DNA of 64,000 nucleotides, taken from the NCBI RefSeq assembly GCF_022398325.1, contig NZ_JAKEVD010000010.1, forward strand, positions 1 to 64,000, in the 5' to 3' direction. Each line of letters opens with the position of its first letter. Position 1 is the first letter of the stretch. Shown here piece by piece: positions 20,642 to 30,351 of the stretch. The notes below the pieces were generated by a model that did not search any database, was not told the origin of the DNA, and saw only the letters and a program-made list of their open reading frames with translations. The translations under genes and the position numbers were made by a program. This DNA is from Shewanella sp. Isolate13. Its GTDB lineage: Bacteria; Pseudomonadota; Gammaproteobacteria; Enterobacterales; Shewanellaceae.

Positions 20642-23600
20642 TTACCCCGCTTTAACTGCTATTGCAGGTTCTGATTGCTCTAACTTCAACAGATCGCTTA
20701 GCTCAACATTTTTAGGTTTTACTAAGATGAAGCAATCTAGCCAGTTCTCGAAATCGCTTAAGATCATCTTGGCATGTTCACTGTTAGTCTCTTTGACATG
20801 TTGTTCAATCAAATCGCGAAGATGTCGTTGCTGAATGGGCGATTGGACTTTATGGGTGTCGACCATCTCAGTATTGACACGGCGATTGAAGCGGCCAAAT
20901 TGGTCAAATACATAGGCGAAGCCGCCAGTCATACCTGCACCGAAGTTAACTCCAGTCTTACCGAGTACTACAACGATACCGCCTGTCATATATTCACAGC
21001 CGTTATCACCTAAGCCCTCAACAACGGCGATGGCACCTGAGTTACGCACGGCGAAGCGCTCACCGGCTTTCCCCGATGCGAATAGCTTACCGCCGGATGC
21101 ACCGTATAAACAGGTGTTACCTAAAATAGACGAGCGCTCGCTCCTAAAGGGGCTTCCAAGCGGTGGGTAGACACAGATCTTACCGCCAGACATACCTTTA
21201 CCCACATAGTCATTGGCATCACCGCAGAGCATCAGCTCGAGGCCGGGAGCATTCCATACGCCAAAGCTTTGGCCAGCGCTGCCGTTAAACTTCAAGGTGA
21301 TAGGCGCCTTGGCACCATCGCGGCCAACGTGGGTGGCAATATAACCGGAAAGGCTAGCACCCACAGAGCGGTCGGTATTGTTGATATTAAACATCTCGCA
21401 AATCGACTCACCCGCTTTAATTGCTTCTTTGCAGTCCTCAACGAGACGCTGGTTTAACAGCCCCTTATCTGATGGCTGGTTAATTTCACGCCAGGTGACT
21501 GCAGAGCTTTCTGGTACTTCTGGGCGATATAGGATTGGCGCTAAGTCGAGGCTTTGCTGCTTAGCCGTTTCACCTTCAATGCTTGTTAACCAGTCGCTAC
21601 GACCTATTAGCTGTTCAAACTCCGTGACGCCAAGGGCTGCCATCTGCTCTCGGATCTCTCGAGCGACAAACTCAAAGTAGGTCATCACCCGCTCTGGTAG
21701 GCCGTGATAATGTTCATTACGTAGGGTTTGGTTTTGGGTGGCGACCCCAGTGGCACAGTTATTTAGATGGCAAATACGTAGGTACTTACAACCTAGTGCA
21801 ATCATAGGCACGGTTCCGAAACCAAAGCTCTCGGCGCCCAGTAGCGCCGCTTTGATAACGTCTTTACCGGTTTTTAGGCCGCCATCGACTTGTAACCTGA
21901 TCTTATGGCGCAGACCATTAGCAACTAAAGCTTGATGTACCTCGGCAAGTCCAAGTTCCCAAGGGCTACCAGCATATTTTACTGAAGTGATTGGGCTTGC
22001 TCCCGTGCCCCCGTCATAGCCGGATATGGTGATCATATCGGCGTAAGCTTTGGCAACACCTGTGGCGATAGTACCGACTCCTGGTTCAGAGACCAGTTTG
22101 ACAGACACAAGTGCCTTGGGGTTGATCTGCTTTAAGTCAAAAATTAGCTGAGCTAAATCTTCGATGGAGTAGATATCATGATGGGGTGGTGGTGAAATTA
22201 GAGTGACCCCCGGCCTTGCATTACGCAGTGCGGCAATTTCTACACTGACCTTATCGCCGGGAAGCTGACCGCCTTCACCGGGTTTTGCGCCTTGAGCGAC
22301 CTTAATCTGTAGTACTTCAGCGTTAACTAGATAGTGTGCGGTGACGCCGAAACGCCCCGATGCGATCTGCTTGATAGCTGAGTTACCTTCGGTACCAAAA
22401 CGGCGTGGGTCTTCACCACCTTCACCTGAGTTGGAGCGGCCGCCAAGGCGGTTCATGGCAACGGCGAGCGCCTCGTGAGCCTCGGGGCTCAGGGCGCCGA
22501 TACTCATTGCCGCACTATCGAAACGAGGGTAGAGGGTTTTCGCCGCCTCGACCCGTTCGAGTTCAACTGGGGCTAGCTCGCCTTTGACTTGGATTAAATC
22601 ACGTAAAGTAGCAATCGGACGGTCATCCACAAGCTCGGCGAAACGCTTGTATGTCTCGTAGTTTTGCTCCTTGAGGCTTGATTGTAAGGTGTTGACCACA
22701 TCGGGATTAAAGCAGTGATATTCACCGCCCTCTACGTATTTGAGTAGGCCGCCTTGGGGCAGTTGCTGATGAGCTCTAAAGGCACTCTTGTGTAACAGTT
22801 GCTGGTCTTTCTCAATCAATTCAAAGCTCGCACCTTGAATACGGCTAATCACACCGTTAAAGCAAAGCTTAACCACTTCATCTGCAAGGCCTACGACTTC
22901 AAACTGCTGGCTACAGCGATAAGATGCGACAGTACTAATGCCCATCTTAGACATGATCTTACGTAGCCCTTTGTCGATACCGTAGCGGAAGTTCAACATC
23001 AGATCGCGGGTATTTTCGACACCATTTCGCTGGGCGAGATCTGAGATGCACTCATAGACAAGGTATGGGTAGATTGCGGTGGCGCCGAACCCGAGCAGCA
23101 CGGCGAAATGATGCGGGTCTCTTGCCGATGCGGTTTCTACTATGATGTTGGTATCACAGCGCAGGCTATTATCAACTAATACCTGCTGCACTGCGCCCAC
23201 GGCCATTGCCGCTGGGATCACTTGCTTTGACTTCGCCGTTGCGCGATCTGATAGCACCAGCAGTGTAGTACCAGAGCGAGCCAATCGCTCGGCTTCATCG
23301 CAAATGCGTTTTATGGCGGCCTCTAAGCCTTCACTGAGATCATAATTCAAATCGACCGTGTTGGCGCGATAGTAGGTGCTATCGAGTGCCATCAGCTGAT
23401 TGAAATCACTAAATAGCAACACAGGTGAGTTAAACATTACGCGATAAGCATGACCCGTGGTTTCGTTAAATAGATTCTGCTCGCGGCCCGCACAGGTGGT
23501 TAGTGACATTACGTGTTTTTCACGGAGCGGATCGATAGGTGGATTGGTGACCTGAGCAAACTTTTGACGGAAGTAGTCATAGATGGTGCGAGACTTTTTC

Positions 23601-25090
23601 GACAATACAGCCATAGGGGTGTCATCACCCATGGAGCCAGTGGCCTCTTCACCCTTTTGAGCTAGAACCCAGATAACCTGCTCAAGCTCTTCTCGTGAGT
23701 AGCCAAAATGCTTTTGGTATTGCAGTAGTTGTGCTTCATCAAACTCGCGTTTGCCTTGTTCATTTGGACCAAACTCTTCAGCAGGCTTAAGCACCTTACT
23801 GTTTTTAGCCATCCACTCCTTGTATGGGTGACGACGCTTAAGGTCATTATCAATTTCAAACGAGGAGTAAAGTTGACCATTTAAGGTGTCTAGAACCAAT
23901 AATTCACCAGGGCCGACACGGCCTTTTTCAATGACCTCATCGGGGCCATAGTCCCAAATACCCACCTCTGAACCTAAGGTTAATATCCGGTCTTTGGTGA
24001 TCACGTAGCGTGAAGGACGTAGACCATTACGGTCAACGGCGCAGGCGGCATGGCGACCATTGGTCATCACGATACCTGCTGGGCCATCCCACGGTTCCAT
24101 GTGCATGGAGTTAAAGTCATAGAAAGCTTTTAACTCTTCATCCATCTCTGGATTACTCTGCCATGCTGGTGGAATAAGTAGACGCATGGCTCGGTAAAGA
24201 TCCATTCCGCCAGCGAGTAACATATCCAGCATATTATCGAGGGATGAAGAGTCTGAACCCGTCTCATTTACGAAAGGAGCGGCTTGCTGTAAGTCTGCTA
24301 ATAATGGCGCGGTGAACTTGTAGGCACGAGCTCTTGCCCACTGACGGTTACAGGTGATGGTGTTGATCTCACCATTATGGGCCAGATATCTCAATGGCTG
24401 GGCTAGTGGCCACTTAGGTGACGTATTGGTTGAGAAGCGCTGGTGGAATAAGCAGATTGAACTCTGTAAGCGGATGTCTGCTAAATCGCTATAGAAAGCG
24501 GGGAGATCCGCAGGCATCATCAGCCCTTTATAAACGATGACTTGCCCTGAAAGACTGGCAACGTAGAAGTCTTTATCGTGAGTGAGTTGCTGTTCGACCC
24601 GTCGTCTTGCCATATATAGGCGGCGCTCTAAGTCTTTTTCTCGCCAGCCTATAGGCGCATTAATCAATACTTGTACTATCTGTGGTTGGCTGGCCTTACC
24701 TATAGGTCCGAGTACATCTGCGTTTACTGGCACATCTCGCCAGCCCGCAACACTTAAGGTCTCTTTTTGCAGTTCTTGTTCTATTAGCAGCTTGGCTTGC
24801 GACGCTAAAATGGCATCTTGACTGAGGAACAGCATACCCACAGCGAAGCGGCGGCTAAGGTGCCAGTCATTTTCTTCGGCAATCGCTTTAAAGAAGTTTA
24901 TTGGCAATTGCATTAATAGACCACAGCCATCGCCAGTTCGGCCATCTGCAGCAATACCACCACGATGCTTCATTCGGTCTAGGCCGTGGATCGCGGTACG
25001 TACAATTCGGTGACTCGGTTCACCGTCCATCTGGGCGATTAATCCAAACCCACAATTGTCCCGCTCAAAACTTGGATGATATAAGCTCAT
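20642..25090 (-). CDS. gltB: Glutamate synthase (NADPH) large subunit
   Basis: It forms two glutamates from glutamine and 2-oxoglutarate. The 1482 residues contain an N-terminal class II amidotransferase whose nucleophile is Cys13 (RDNCGFGLIAQ), exposed after removal of a 12-residue propeptide. A central domain and the FMN-binding synthase barrel follow (GEGGEDPRRFG, ISGYDGGTGASP), then the [3Fe-4S] motif CKYLRICHLNNC and a C-terminal beta-helix with repeated glycines (GGKICVYPP, GGIVVVLGKTG). The gene is divergent from yhcC across 477 bp, an arrangement shared with E. coli. Confidence 0.98.
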   Translation of the reverse strand: MSLYHPSFERDNCGFGLIAQMDGEPSHRIVRTAIHGLDRMKHRGGIAADGRTGDGCGLLMQLPINFFKAIAEENDWHLSRRFAVGMLFLSQDAILASQAKLLIEQELQKETLSVAGWRDVPVNADVLGPIGKASQPQIVQVLINAPIGWREKDLERRLYMARRRVEQQLTHDKDFYVASLSGQVIVYKGLMMPADLPAFYSDLADIRLQSSICLFHQRFSTNTSPKWPLAQPLRYLAHNGEINTITCNRQWARARAYKFTAPLLADLQQAAPFVNETGSDSSSLDNMLDMLLAGGMDLYRAMRLLIPPAWQSNPEMDEELKAFYDFNSMHMEPWDGPAGIVMTNGRHAACAVDRNGLRPSRYVITKDRILTLGSEVGIWDYGPDEVIEKGRVGPGELLVLDTLNGQLYSSFEIDNDLKRRHPYKEWMAKNSKVLKPAEEFGPNEQGKREFDEAQLLQYQKHFGYSREELEQVIWVLAQKGEEATGSMGDDTPMAVLSKKSRTIYDYFRQKFAQVTNPPIDPLREKHVMSLTTCAGREQNLFNETTGHAYRVMFNSPVLLFSDFNQLMALDSTYYRANTVDLNYDLSEGLEAAIKRICDEAERLARSGTTLLVLSDRATAKSKQVIPAAMAVGAVQQVLVDNSLRCDTNIIVETASARDPHHFAVLLGFGATAIYPYLVYECISDLAQRNGVENTRDLMLNFRYGIDKGLRKIMSKMGISTVASYRCSQQFEVVGLADEVVKLCFNGVISRIQGASFELIEKDQQLLHKSAFRAHQQLPQGGLLKYVEGGEYHCFNPDVVNTLQSSLKEQNYETYKRFAELVDDRPIATLRDLIQVKGELAPVELERVEAAKTLYPRFDSAAMSIGALSPEAHEALAVAMNRLGGRSNSGEGGEDPRRFGTEGNSAIKQIASGRFGVTAHYLVNAEVLQIKVAQGAKPGEGGQLPGDKVSVEIAALRNARPGVTLISPPPHHDIYSIEDLAQLIFDLKQINPKALVSVKLVSEPGVGTIATGVAKAYADMITISGYDGGTGASPITSVKYAGSPWELGLAEVHQALVANGLRHKIRLQVDGGLKTGKDVIKAALLGAESFGFGTVPMIALGCKYLRICHLNNCATGVATQNQTLRNEHYHGLPERVMTYFEFVAREIREQMAALGVTEFEQLIGRSDWLTSIEGETAKQQSLDLAPILYRPEVPESSAVTWREINQPSDKGLLNQRLVEDCKEAIKAGESICEMFNINNTDRSVGASLSGYIATHVGRDGAKAPITLKFNGSAGQSFGVWNAPGLELMLCGDANDYVGKGMSGGKICVYPPLGSPFRSERSSILGNTCLYGASGGKLFASGKAGERFAVRNSGAIAVVEGLGDNGCEYMTGGIVVVLGKTGVNFGAGMTGGFAYVFDQFGRFNRRVNTEMVDTHKVQSPIQQRHLRDLIEQHVKETNSEHAKMILSDFENWLDCFILVKPKNVELSDLLKLEQSEPAIAVKAG

Positions 25091-25567
25091 TACTACACTC
25101 CCTAACCTCGACTGATACTACTCGGGAAATAAAGCAAAAAATCTATAGATATGCACCCGAATCAATCAAATTAACCCCAAGAGTATTAAAGGTCAAACCA
25201 AATTATTGCATAAAAAGTAACTGGCTTGTGTTGTTTTATACGCAGGTGTTAACAGCTTTACCTTAACGTAAACTGTAAAACTGCTTGTATAACCTTATGA
25301 ATAAAAAGTATTTTAAATTTCGCGATTTTGTTTGTTCACTTTGTTGTAACAAGTCGGTGGATTATAACTGTTTTCAGTAAAGTGATTTTTATTGCAGATA
25401 CAGTGAAATGATAATCACTTTTGCTTGTGGGTATTTATGCACTAGTAACCGTAAGAGTTGGCTGCTCAATCTCGACTTATCTATCTGTGCGGTATTACGG
25501 TTATTTGAGCTAGCGCTAATTAATGTTTTTTAGAACTGGTTAAAATAGCGCAAATTTTTTGGCTTGG
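25091..25567. other. Divergent promoter region gltB / yhcC
   Basis: 477 bp, AT-rich. It should contain both promoters. A Fur-box-like core lies at 25404-25422, and AAGTGATT / AATCACTT arms flank about 25379-25420. No gene is seen. Confidence 0.55.
25404..25422. promoter_or_regulatory. Possible Fur-like or other palindromic operator
   Basis: The core ATGATAATCA (25408-25417) equals the centre of the Fur consensus, and 13 of 19 positions match in all. It is also part of AGTGA-N8-TCACT. The position, about 145 bp before yhcC and 315 bp before gltB, does not favour one gene. Weak evidence. Confidence 0.25.
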
Positions 25568-26485
25568 ATGATAGTGCAGTTGGGACTGGATAGTTACGTT
25601 AATACCTTTGGTGGTGTGTGCAAACAAAAATATGGTGAGCGGATCCGTAAGCTGACAATTGATGCAAAGTTTACTTGTCCGAATCGTGATGGCACGCTGG
25701 GCAAGGGGGGGTGTACCTATTGTAACGTGGCATCATTTAGCCATGAGCATAAGACCGAGTTGTCTATCCAAGAGCAGCTAGCTCAAGGCCGAGAGCGCCT
25801 GTCATCAAAGTCTTCGAAGTACATCGCTTATTTTCAGGCTTATACCAGTACTTATGATGAGTACTTGGTCCTTAAGCAAAAATATGATGAGGCGATCCAA
25901 GATAGCGATATTGTTGGCCTATGTGTAGGTACTCGCCCTGATTGTGTTCCCGATGAGGTGCTTGAGCTGCTAGTGGGTTATCAAAATGACAGGGTAGATG
26001 TCTGGTTGGAATTAGGTTTGCAGTCGGCAAATGATGCAACGCTAAAGAAGATCAATCGCGGTCATGATTTCGCAGCTTATGAAGATACGGTTATCCGTGC
26101 CCGCAAGTTAGGCATAAAAGTCTGTACTCACTTAATCTTGGGGCTACCAGGTGAATCCCATGAGGATTACCTGCAAACGCTCGACAAGGTATTGAGCGTC
26201 GGCGTTGATGGCTTGAAGCTGCATCCGCTACATATCGTTGAAGGCAGCACCATGGCCAGAGCATGGCGCAATAATAAGATGAGTCTACTTGAGCTTGAAA
26301 CTTATGCCTTTAGTGTAGGGGAGTTGATCCGCCGTACGCCTAAAGAGGTGATATTCCACCGAGTGACGGCTTACGCGAAAAAACCTATGTTGTTAGCGCC
26401 TGATTGGTGCGCATATCGCTGGAATGGATTAGTCGCGATTGTTGACGATCTTAAAGCAAAAGGCGGGCAGGGAGCTTACCTTTAA
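25568..26485 (+). CDS. yhcC: TIGR01212-family radical SAM protein YhcC
   Basis: The protein has the unusual radical SAM cluster motif Cx11Cx2C (FTCPNRDGTLGKGGCTYCN) seen in the YhcC family, then CVGTRPDC, LELGLQSAND and HLILGLPGES as in B12-independent, Elp3-related enzymes. The substrate is unknown. I take the ATG at 25568 (305 residues); the frame is open three codons further to a TTG at 25559. Adjacency to gltB is conserved in enterics. Confidence 0.9.
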   Translation: MIVQLGLDSYVNTFGGVCKQKYGERIRKLTIDAKFTCPNRDGTLGKGGCTYCNVASFSHEHKTELSIQEQLAQGRERLSSKSSKYIAYFQAYTSTYDEYLVLKQKYDEAIQDSDIVGLCVGTRPDCVPDEVLELLVGYQNDRVDVWLELGLQSANDATLKKINRGHDFAAYEDTVIRARKLGIKVCTHLILGLPGESHEDYLQTLDKVLSVGVDGLKLHPLHIVEGSTMARAWRNNKMSLLELETYAFSVGELIRRTPKEVIFHRVTAYAKKPMLLAPDWCAYRWNGLVAIVDDLKAKGGQGAYL

Positions 26486-26527
26486 GCGTAAAATGCAACA
26501 GTGGAACCAATAGTTGAGTAAAAAACA

Positions 26528-26580
26528 TTCACGACTAGCTAGTGAATCGTGAGGCTTATAGTGAGTTTGTGTAACTCACT
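26528..26580. repeat. Cluster of overlapping stem-loops upstream of hptA
   Basis: TTCAC (26528-26532) can pair with GTGAA (26542-26546), or TCACGA (26529-26534) with TCGTGA (26547-26552); the two are mutually exclusive. A third stem, AGTGAGTT / AACTCACT, spans 26560-26580. No T-tract follows. It lies after yhcC and about 130 bp before hptA. Confidence 0.5.
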
Positions 26581-26711
26581 GTTATTAAAAAGTTAAATTA
26601 ACGGTAATTTTACTATCATCTATTACTAGCTATTGCGCCCGTGATTATAGCGGGTATTATGTGGTAAAATTGATTTTTTGTATAAACGACAATATTTTGA
26701 GAGGTGCCTAA

Positions 26712-27077
26712 ATGGCAGCAGCTGAGCTAGATTCAATCCTAGATCTTAATACACTGGAGCAATACTGCAGTGCAATTGGTGCAGGTACGCTACTTAAAAG
26801 CGTCGTTTTGTTTGAACAACTTATGCCTGAATACGTAGGCAATTTAGTCAGTGCGCAGCAAGCGAGTGATAAAGATACACTTTGCAGTGAAGCGCATAAA
26901 TTTAAGGGCGCAGCGGGTTCTGTGGGCCTTAAACGTATTCAACAGTTTGCTCAGTTATTGCAGCACGGCGAAGAAGCGAGCTGGGAACAAGAGCATCAAA
27001 CATGGCTAAATGAGATTGTTGAATATGCATCGAAAGATCTGCAGCAATTAAAAGAATATTTGGAGTCTAAGGTTTAA
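26712..27077 (+). CDS. hptA: Histidine phosphotransfer (Hpt) protein HptA of the Arc system
   Basis: The 121-residue all-helical protein has the Hpt signature around the phospho-accepting His62 (CSEAHKFKGAAGSVGL). In Shewanella oneidensis a free-standing Hpt protein at this locus, HptA, works with ArcS and ArcA in place of the Hpt domain of ArcB. The gene stands alone with its own ribosome binding site (GAGAGG) and a terminator. It is directly upstream of oxyR, as in that species. Confidence 0.92.
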   Translation: MAAAELDSILDLNTLEQYCSAIGAGTLLKSVVLFEQLMPEYVGNLVSAQQASDKDTLCSEAHKFKGAAGSVGLKRIQQFAQLLQHGEEASWEQEHQTWLNEIVEYASKDLQQLKEYLESKV

Positions 27078-27097
27078 TTAAACCGACTCCTGTATTC

Positions 27098-27135
27098 AAT
27101 AGCGCAGCTTGGGCCTCCCACTGCGCTATTTTTTT
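27098..27135 (+). terminator. Rho-independent terminator of hptA
   Basis: AATAGCGCAG (27098-27107) pairs with CTGCGCTATT (27121-27130), loop 13 nt, followed by a T-run to 27135. Confidence 0.9.
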
Positions 27136-27282
27136 ATCTTGAATAGCGCTTCGGCAGCAGATTATCTTGTACATTTTTGATTCAGTTCACAAACCAACCA
27201 AGTTACTTCAAGGCTCACCTAGTTATTTATGGTAGAGTTAGATTGAGCTATTAGATAAATAATGTCACTGGTAATCTATTTT

Positions 27283-28197
27283 ATGAAACATCTCCCCAGT
27301 TTAAAGAATCTGTTCTATTTAGTGAACTTGCACCAAGAGCAGAACTTCAATAGAGCCGCCAAAATCTGCCATGTTAGTCAGTCGACCTTGTCTAGCGGTA
27401 TTCAAAATCTTGAAGAGCAGTTGGGGCATCAGTTAATTGAGCGTGATCACAAATCATTTATCTTCACTGCTATAGGTGAGGAGGTGGTAATGCGTTCACG
27501 CAAGTTATTGACCGATGTCGATGATCTTGTTGAGCTGGTAAAGCATCAGGGAGAGCCGATGACAGGGGAGATCCGTTTAGGTTGTATTCCAACGATAGCG
27601 CCATTCCTACTGAGTAATGTCGTTCAGCACTGTAAGCAGGTTTATCCAGAACTGACGCTATTTTTAAAGGAAGATACTACTGATAGGTTGATCGATGCAC
27701 TGGGTAAAGGTGAGCTTGATCTACTGTTACTTGCACTGCCTGTGGATACCAGTGGCTTCCACAGCATGAAGGTGGGTATAGACCCATTTAAAATGGTGGT
27801 GCATAAAGACTTGACCGATGAGATCCATGAACCAATCGATTATCAAGATCTGCCTGATGAAAGTATTTTCCTACTACAAGCCGAGCACTGTATTACCGGT
27901 CATGCGATTACGGCATGTCAGTTAGGCGAAAGCGTTAAGATTAATCCGTTTGCTGCAACCAGCTTACATACCTTAGTACAGATGGTGAACTGTAAGCTAG
28001 GTACCACCTTCTTGCCTCAGATGGCGATTGATGCGGGCATTTTGAATAATACAGAGCTAACCACTATGGCTCCGCCGGGGGAAACCCCTTATCGCGATAT
28101 AGGCTTAGTTTGGCGTCAAACGTCCAGTAGAATTCTCACCTTTAGGACACTGGGATTAGAGATCCAAACCTTATTAGATCAAGCTGACGATCTTTAG
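27283..28197 (+). CDS. oxyR: LysR-type peroxide sensor OxyR
   Basis: This regulator senses H2O2 by a disulfide switch and controls catalase, peroxidase and iron genes. The N-terminal helix-turn-helix is NFNRAAKICHVSQSTLSSGIQNLEEQLG. The two redox cysteines lie at residues 203 and 212 (EHCITGHAITACQLG), the same nine-residue spacing as Cys199 and Cys208 of E. coli OxyR. I take the ATG at 27283 (304 residues, MKHLPSLKNL); an ATG at 27262 would add seven residues. It is convergent with cyaC across a bidirectional terminator. Confidence 0.94.
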   Translation: MKHLPSLKNLFYLVNLHQEQNFNRAAKICHVSQSTLSSGIQNLEEQLGHQLIERDHKSFIFTAIGEEVVMRSRKLLTDVDDLVELVKHQGEPMTGEIRLGCIPTIAPFLLSNVVQHCKQVYPELTLFLKEDTTDRLIDALGKGELDLLLLALPVDTSGFHSMKVGIDPFKMVVHKDLTDEIHEPIDYQDLPDESIFLLQAEHCITGHAITACQLGESVKINPFAATSLHTLVQMVNCKLGTTFLPQMAIDAGILNNTELTTMAPPGETPYRDIGLVWRQTSSRILTFRTLGLEIQTLLDQADDL

Positions 28198-28208
28198 CGT
28201 TACAAGAT

Positions 28209-28243
28209 AAAAAAAGCCGATATGATTATCGGCTTTTTTTTTT
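28209..28243. terminator. Bidirectional terminator between oxyR and cyaC
   Basis: AAGCCGATA and TATCGGCTT around a TGAT loop, with an A-run on the left and a T-run on the right pairing to a 14-bp stem. It can end transcripts from both converging genes. Confidence 0.93.
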
Positions 28244-28265
28244 ATCTGTACTTGGTCTTTAACTA

Positions 28266-29339
28266 TTAACCATTTTTTGGGGTAACACCAAAAACTTCGA
28301 TAGAGTGCTGTTTCCCCTTAAGCTTAATAGGACCTAAGCTGTTGAGGTTATACTGGGAGTCACTGTAGTCGAGCCTTGACTGTAAAGAGCCAGAGATCAG
28401 CATTCGCTGACCCAGTGGGTTACACTGATCTTGTAATCTCGCTAGTGTATTCAATACGTCGCTGAAGAAGCTAATCTCTTGCTTTTGCACGCCAACCACT
28501 GCCGCAACGACTTGTCCGCAATGGGCCGCAGCTTTGAATTTAGGGACAAAACCGTATTGCTCTTCGAAGTACTGTCTTTGCCAGCTAAGTTGTTGGCTAA
28601 ACTCATGATAGATATTGAAGCAGCGATCTTCCTTAATACCATCTTTAAGTGGCCAATAGATTAAAACAGCATCGCCCATATAACGATAAATCTCAGCTTC
28701 GTTATTGGTGACAGTGTCAGAGAGTAGGCTAAAGCTGTCTTGAATAAGACGACTAAAACGATAATCACCAAGAGATTCGGCATGCGTGGTAGATGCTACC
28801 ATATCGAGGTAAAGGAATAAGCGTTGCTCATACCTTGGTTTATGGTACTTACCTAACCCGATATTAAATAGCACTCTTGGGCCAACGAGTAGCGCCATCT
28901 GCTCGATAAAAGCAAGGCCAACACGCACCACAACCAAATAGACAATCAAAGCTTGGAATGATGGGCTATAGAGAATGTGCGCAGTTAGCATTTGGCGCAA
29001 GGTCGTCATGTGGTTCTCAATGGCCCACATGTTGAGGTATTGGGTGATATAAGCCAGAGTTGTGGCACCGAGCAATAAAAACAGCCCTTTGAATATCACT
29101 GAAAAAACATAAGGTAAGCGGTTAATTGCACTAAAGTCTGCAATTAGGTTCGACATCCAATGAAGGCTGCCAAAAATAAGACCCATGTAAATAGAAAGCG
29201 TGGCTAAATCAGCGGAACCAATGGCCCACTGTGGCAATTCAGGCGTTTGTGCGTATCTAAAAAATACGAAAGCCGCCATGGCTGCAGTCCATGCGAATAT
29301 AGCAAAGGTTAATTTCTTCGCTTGTATACGTGCTTTCAC
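28266..29339 (-). CDS. cyaC: Membrane-bound class III adenylate cyclase
   Basis: The 357-residue protein has about five or six N-terminal membrane helices (residues 10-165) and a C-terminal class III nucleotide cyclase domain (from LFLYLDMVASTTHAESLGDYRF). The catalytic domain carries the metal-binding Asp in YLDMVASTTHAE, then RYMGDAVLIYWPL and KFKAAAHCGQVVAAVVG. In S. oneidensis the cyclase at this locus is CyaC, which supplies cAMP for Crp-dependent anaerobic respiration. A CRP-like site lies about 80 bp upstream. It is transcribed toward oxyR. Confidence 0.92.
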   Translation of the reverse strand: MKARIQAKKLTFAIFAWTAAMAAFVFFRYAQTPELPQWAIGSADLATLSIYMGLIFGSLHWMSNLIADFSAINRLPYVFSVIFKGLFLLLGATTLAYITQYLNMWAIENHMTTLRQMLTAHILYSPSFQALIVYLVVVRVGLAFIEQMALLVGPRVLFNIGLGKYHKPRYEQRLFLYLDMVASTTHAESLGDYRFSRLIQDSFSLLSDTVTNNEAEIYRYMGDAVLIYWPLKDGIKEDRCFNIYHEFSQQLSWQRQYFEEQYGFVPKFKAAAHCGQVVAAVVGVQKQEISFFSDVLNTLARLQDQCNPLGQRMLISGSLQSRLDYSDSQYNLNSLGPIKLKGKQHSIEVFGVTPKNG

Positions 29340-29419
29340 TATTTAAGGGGATCCAAATGCTACATAAATTTAGGAGGCGCTAGTTTATAGAATAACCCCC
29401 TACTTTTACCAGCAGTATT

Positions 29420-29435
29420 TGTGATCTAAGTCAAA
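29420..29435. promoter_or_regulatory. Candidate CRP binding site upstream of cyaC
   Basis: TGTGATCTAAGTCAAA matches the CRP consensus TGTGA-N6-TCACA at 9 of 10 defined positions. It lies 81 bp upstream of the cyaC start codon and 29 bp beyond the mutH stop. Functional binding is inferred only. Confidence 0.5.
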
Positions 29436-29463
29436 TGAGTGTGAGTTTTGGCCAAAAAACGAC

Positions 29464-30135
29464 TCAAAGTAACTGTGAAAGTATTCTCTGAGTAAATTGC
29501 GTCTTCAAATAGAAGCCTCTGGGATTGGTTTGGGTGAGTTCACCGTCTCGACCTATGCTATCGGTGAGCACCTGACTATTTGCCGCTTTGGGGCGAAGTT
29601 GCAACACTTCACCGTGACGAGCGGTCACTTTATCGACCTGTCCCATAGAGATAAACTCCATAATCTCTTCCCAGTCTTGCTTAAGTAACGCACTTTCTTC
29701 TGGTGATGGTTGCCATAAGATGGGCGAACCGATTTGACGTTGAGCTAACGGTATATTTCTGTCGCCTTGCACAGGGATCCACAGGACTTGTTGAAGTTTA
29801 TGGCAAACAACACTTTCTTCCCAAGTCAGTCCTTGAATATTCGTTAGCGGAGCCGCCGTGACGTAGGTAGTTTCTAATACCTTGCCGAGACCACTTACCG
29901 GTATGGTTTTAAGCTCTATACCTAGGTGAGCAAAATCTTGCTCAGGTTTTGAGCCTGCTAATGCACCGAGTTCGAGTTCAATGAGCTGCCCAACCCAACC
30001 TTTATGTCGTTTTAGATCGTTAGGGATTTGGATTTCGTGGTAATTAGCGAGCTGTCCTAAGGTCAAACCCGCCATCGATTCAGCACGTAGCATTAACTCT
30101 TCGATGCTATTTGGAGAGTGGAGTGATTTCTTCAT
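29464..30135 (-). CDS. mutH: DNA mismatch repair endonuclease MutH
   Basis: MutH nicks the unmethylated strand at hemimethylated GATC sites after activation by MutS and MutL. The 223 residues show the Sau3AI/MutH fold with [14 protein letters not shown], whose Asp and ExK are the catalytic DX(n)EXK motif, preceded by [14 protein letters not shown]. Its presence implies Dam-directed repair, as expected in gammaproteobacteria. It is divergent from rppH across a 691-bp gap. Confidence 0.96.
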   Translation of the reverse strand: MKKSLHSPNSIEELMLRAESMAGLTLGQLANYHEIQIPNDLKRHKGWVGQLIELELGALAGSKPEQDFAHLGIELKTIPVSGLGKVLETTYVTAAPLTNIQGLTWEESVVCHKLQQVLWIPVQGDRNIPLAQRQIGSPILWQPSPEESALLKQDWEEIMEFISMGQVDKVTARHGEVLQLRPKAANSQVLTDSIGRDGELTQTNPRGFYLKTQFTQRILSQLL

Positions 30136-30324
30136 GGCGTAATTCTACCTAATTAAGGGCTTTTATCAAACTGGGACAAAAAATGAACAGCTATTCATTT
30201 TGTTGAGGATAACTTTAATTATCCTATCTAAGTTAATGAATTTATGAGCGATCTTTTATCGGCGTGCTAACTATTATCGATTCACTATACAGTTACACCA
30301 GTTCTTTCCCTCTTTTTCCAACAT

Positions 30325-30351
30325 AGTTATCCACAGATTTGTTGGATAACT
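30325..30351. repeat. Inverted repeat containing a DnaA-box-like sequence
   Basis: AGTTATCCA (30325-30333) and TGGATAACT (30343-30351) are exact complements with a 9-nt spacer. The left arm with two more bases gives TTATCCACA at 30327-30335, a perfect match to the DnaA box TTATNCACA. Confidence 0.6.

Noticed and set aside
20642..25090. Many open frames antisense to gltB
   Set aside because: They mirror gltB codon structure, have no start signals and give no recognisable domains.
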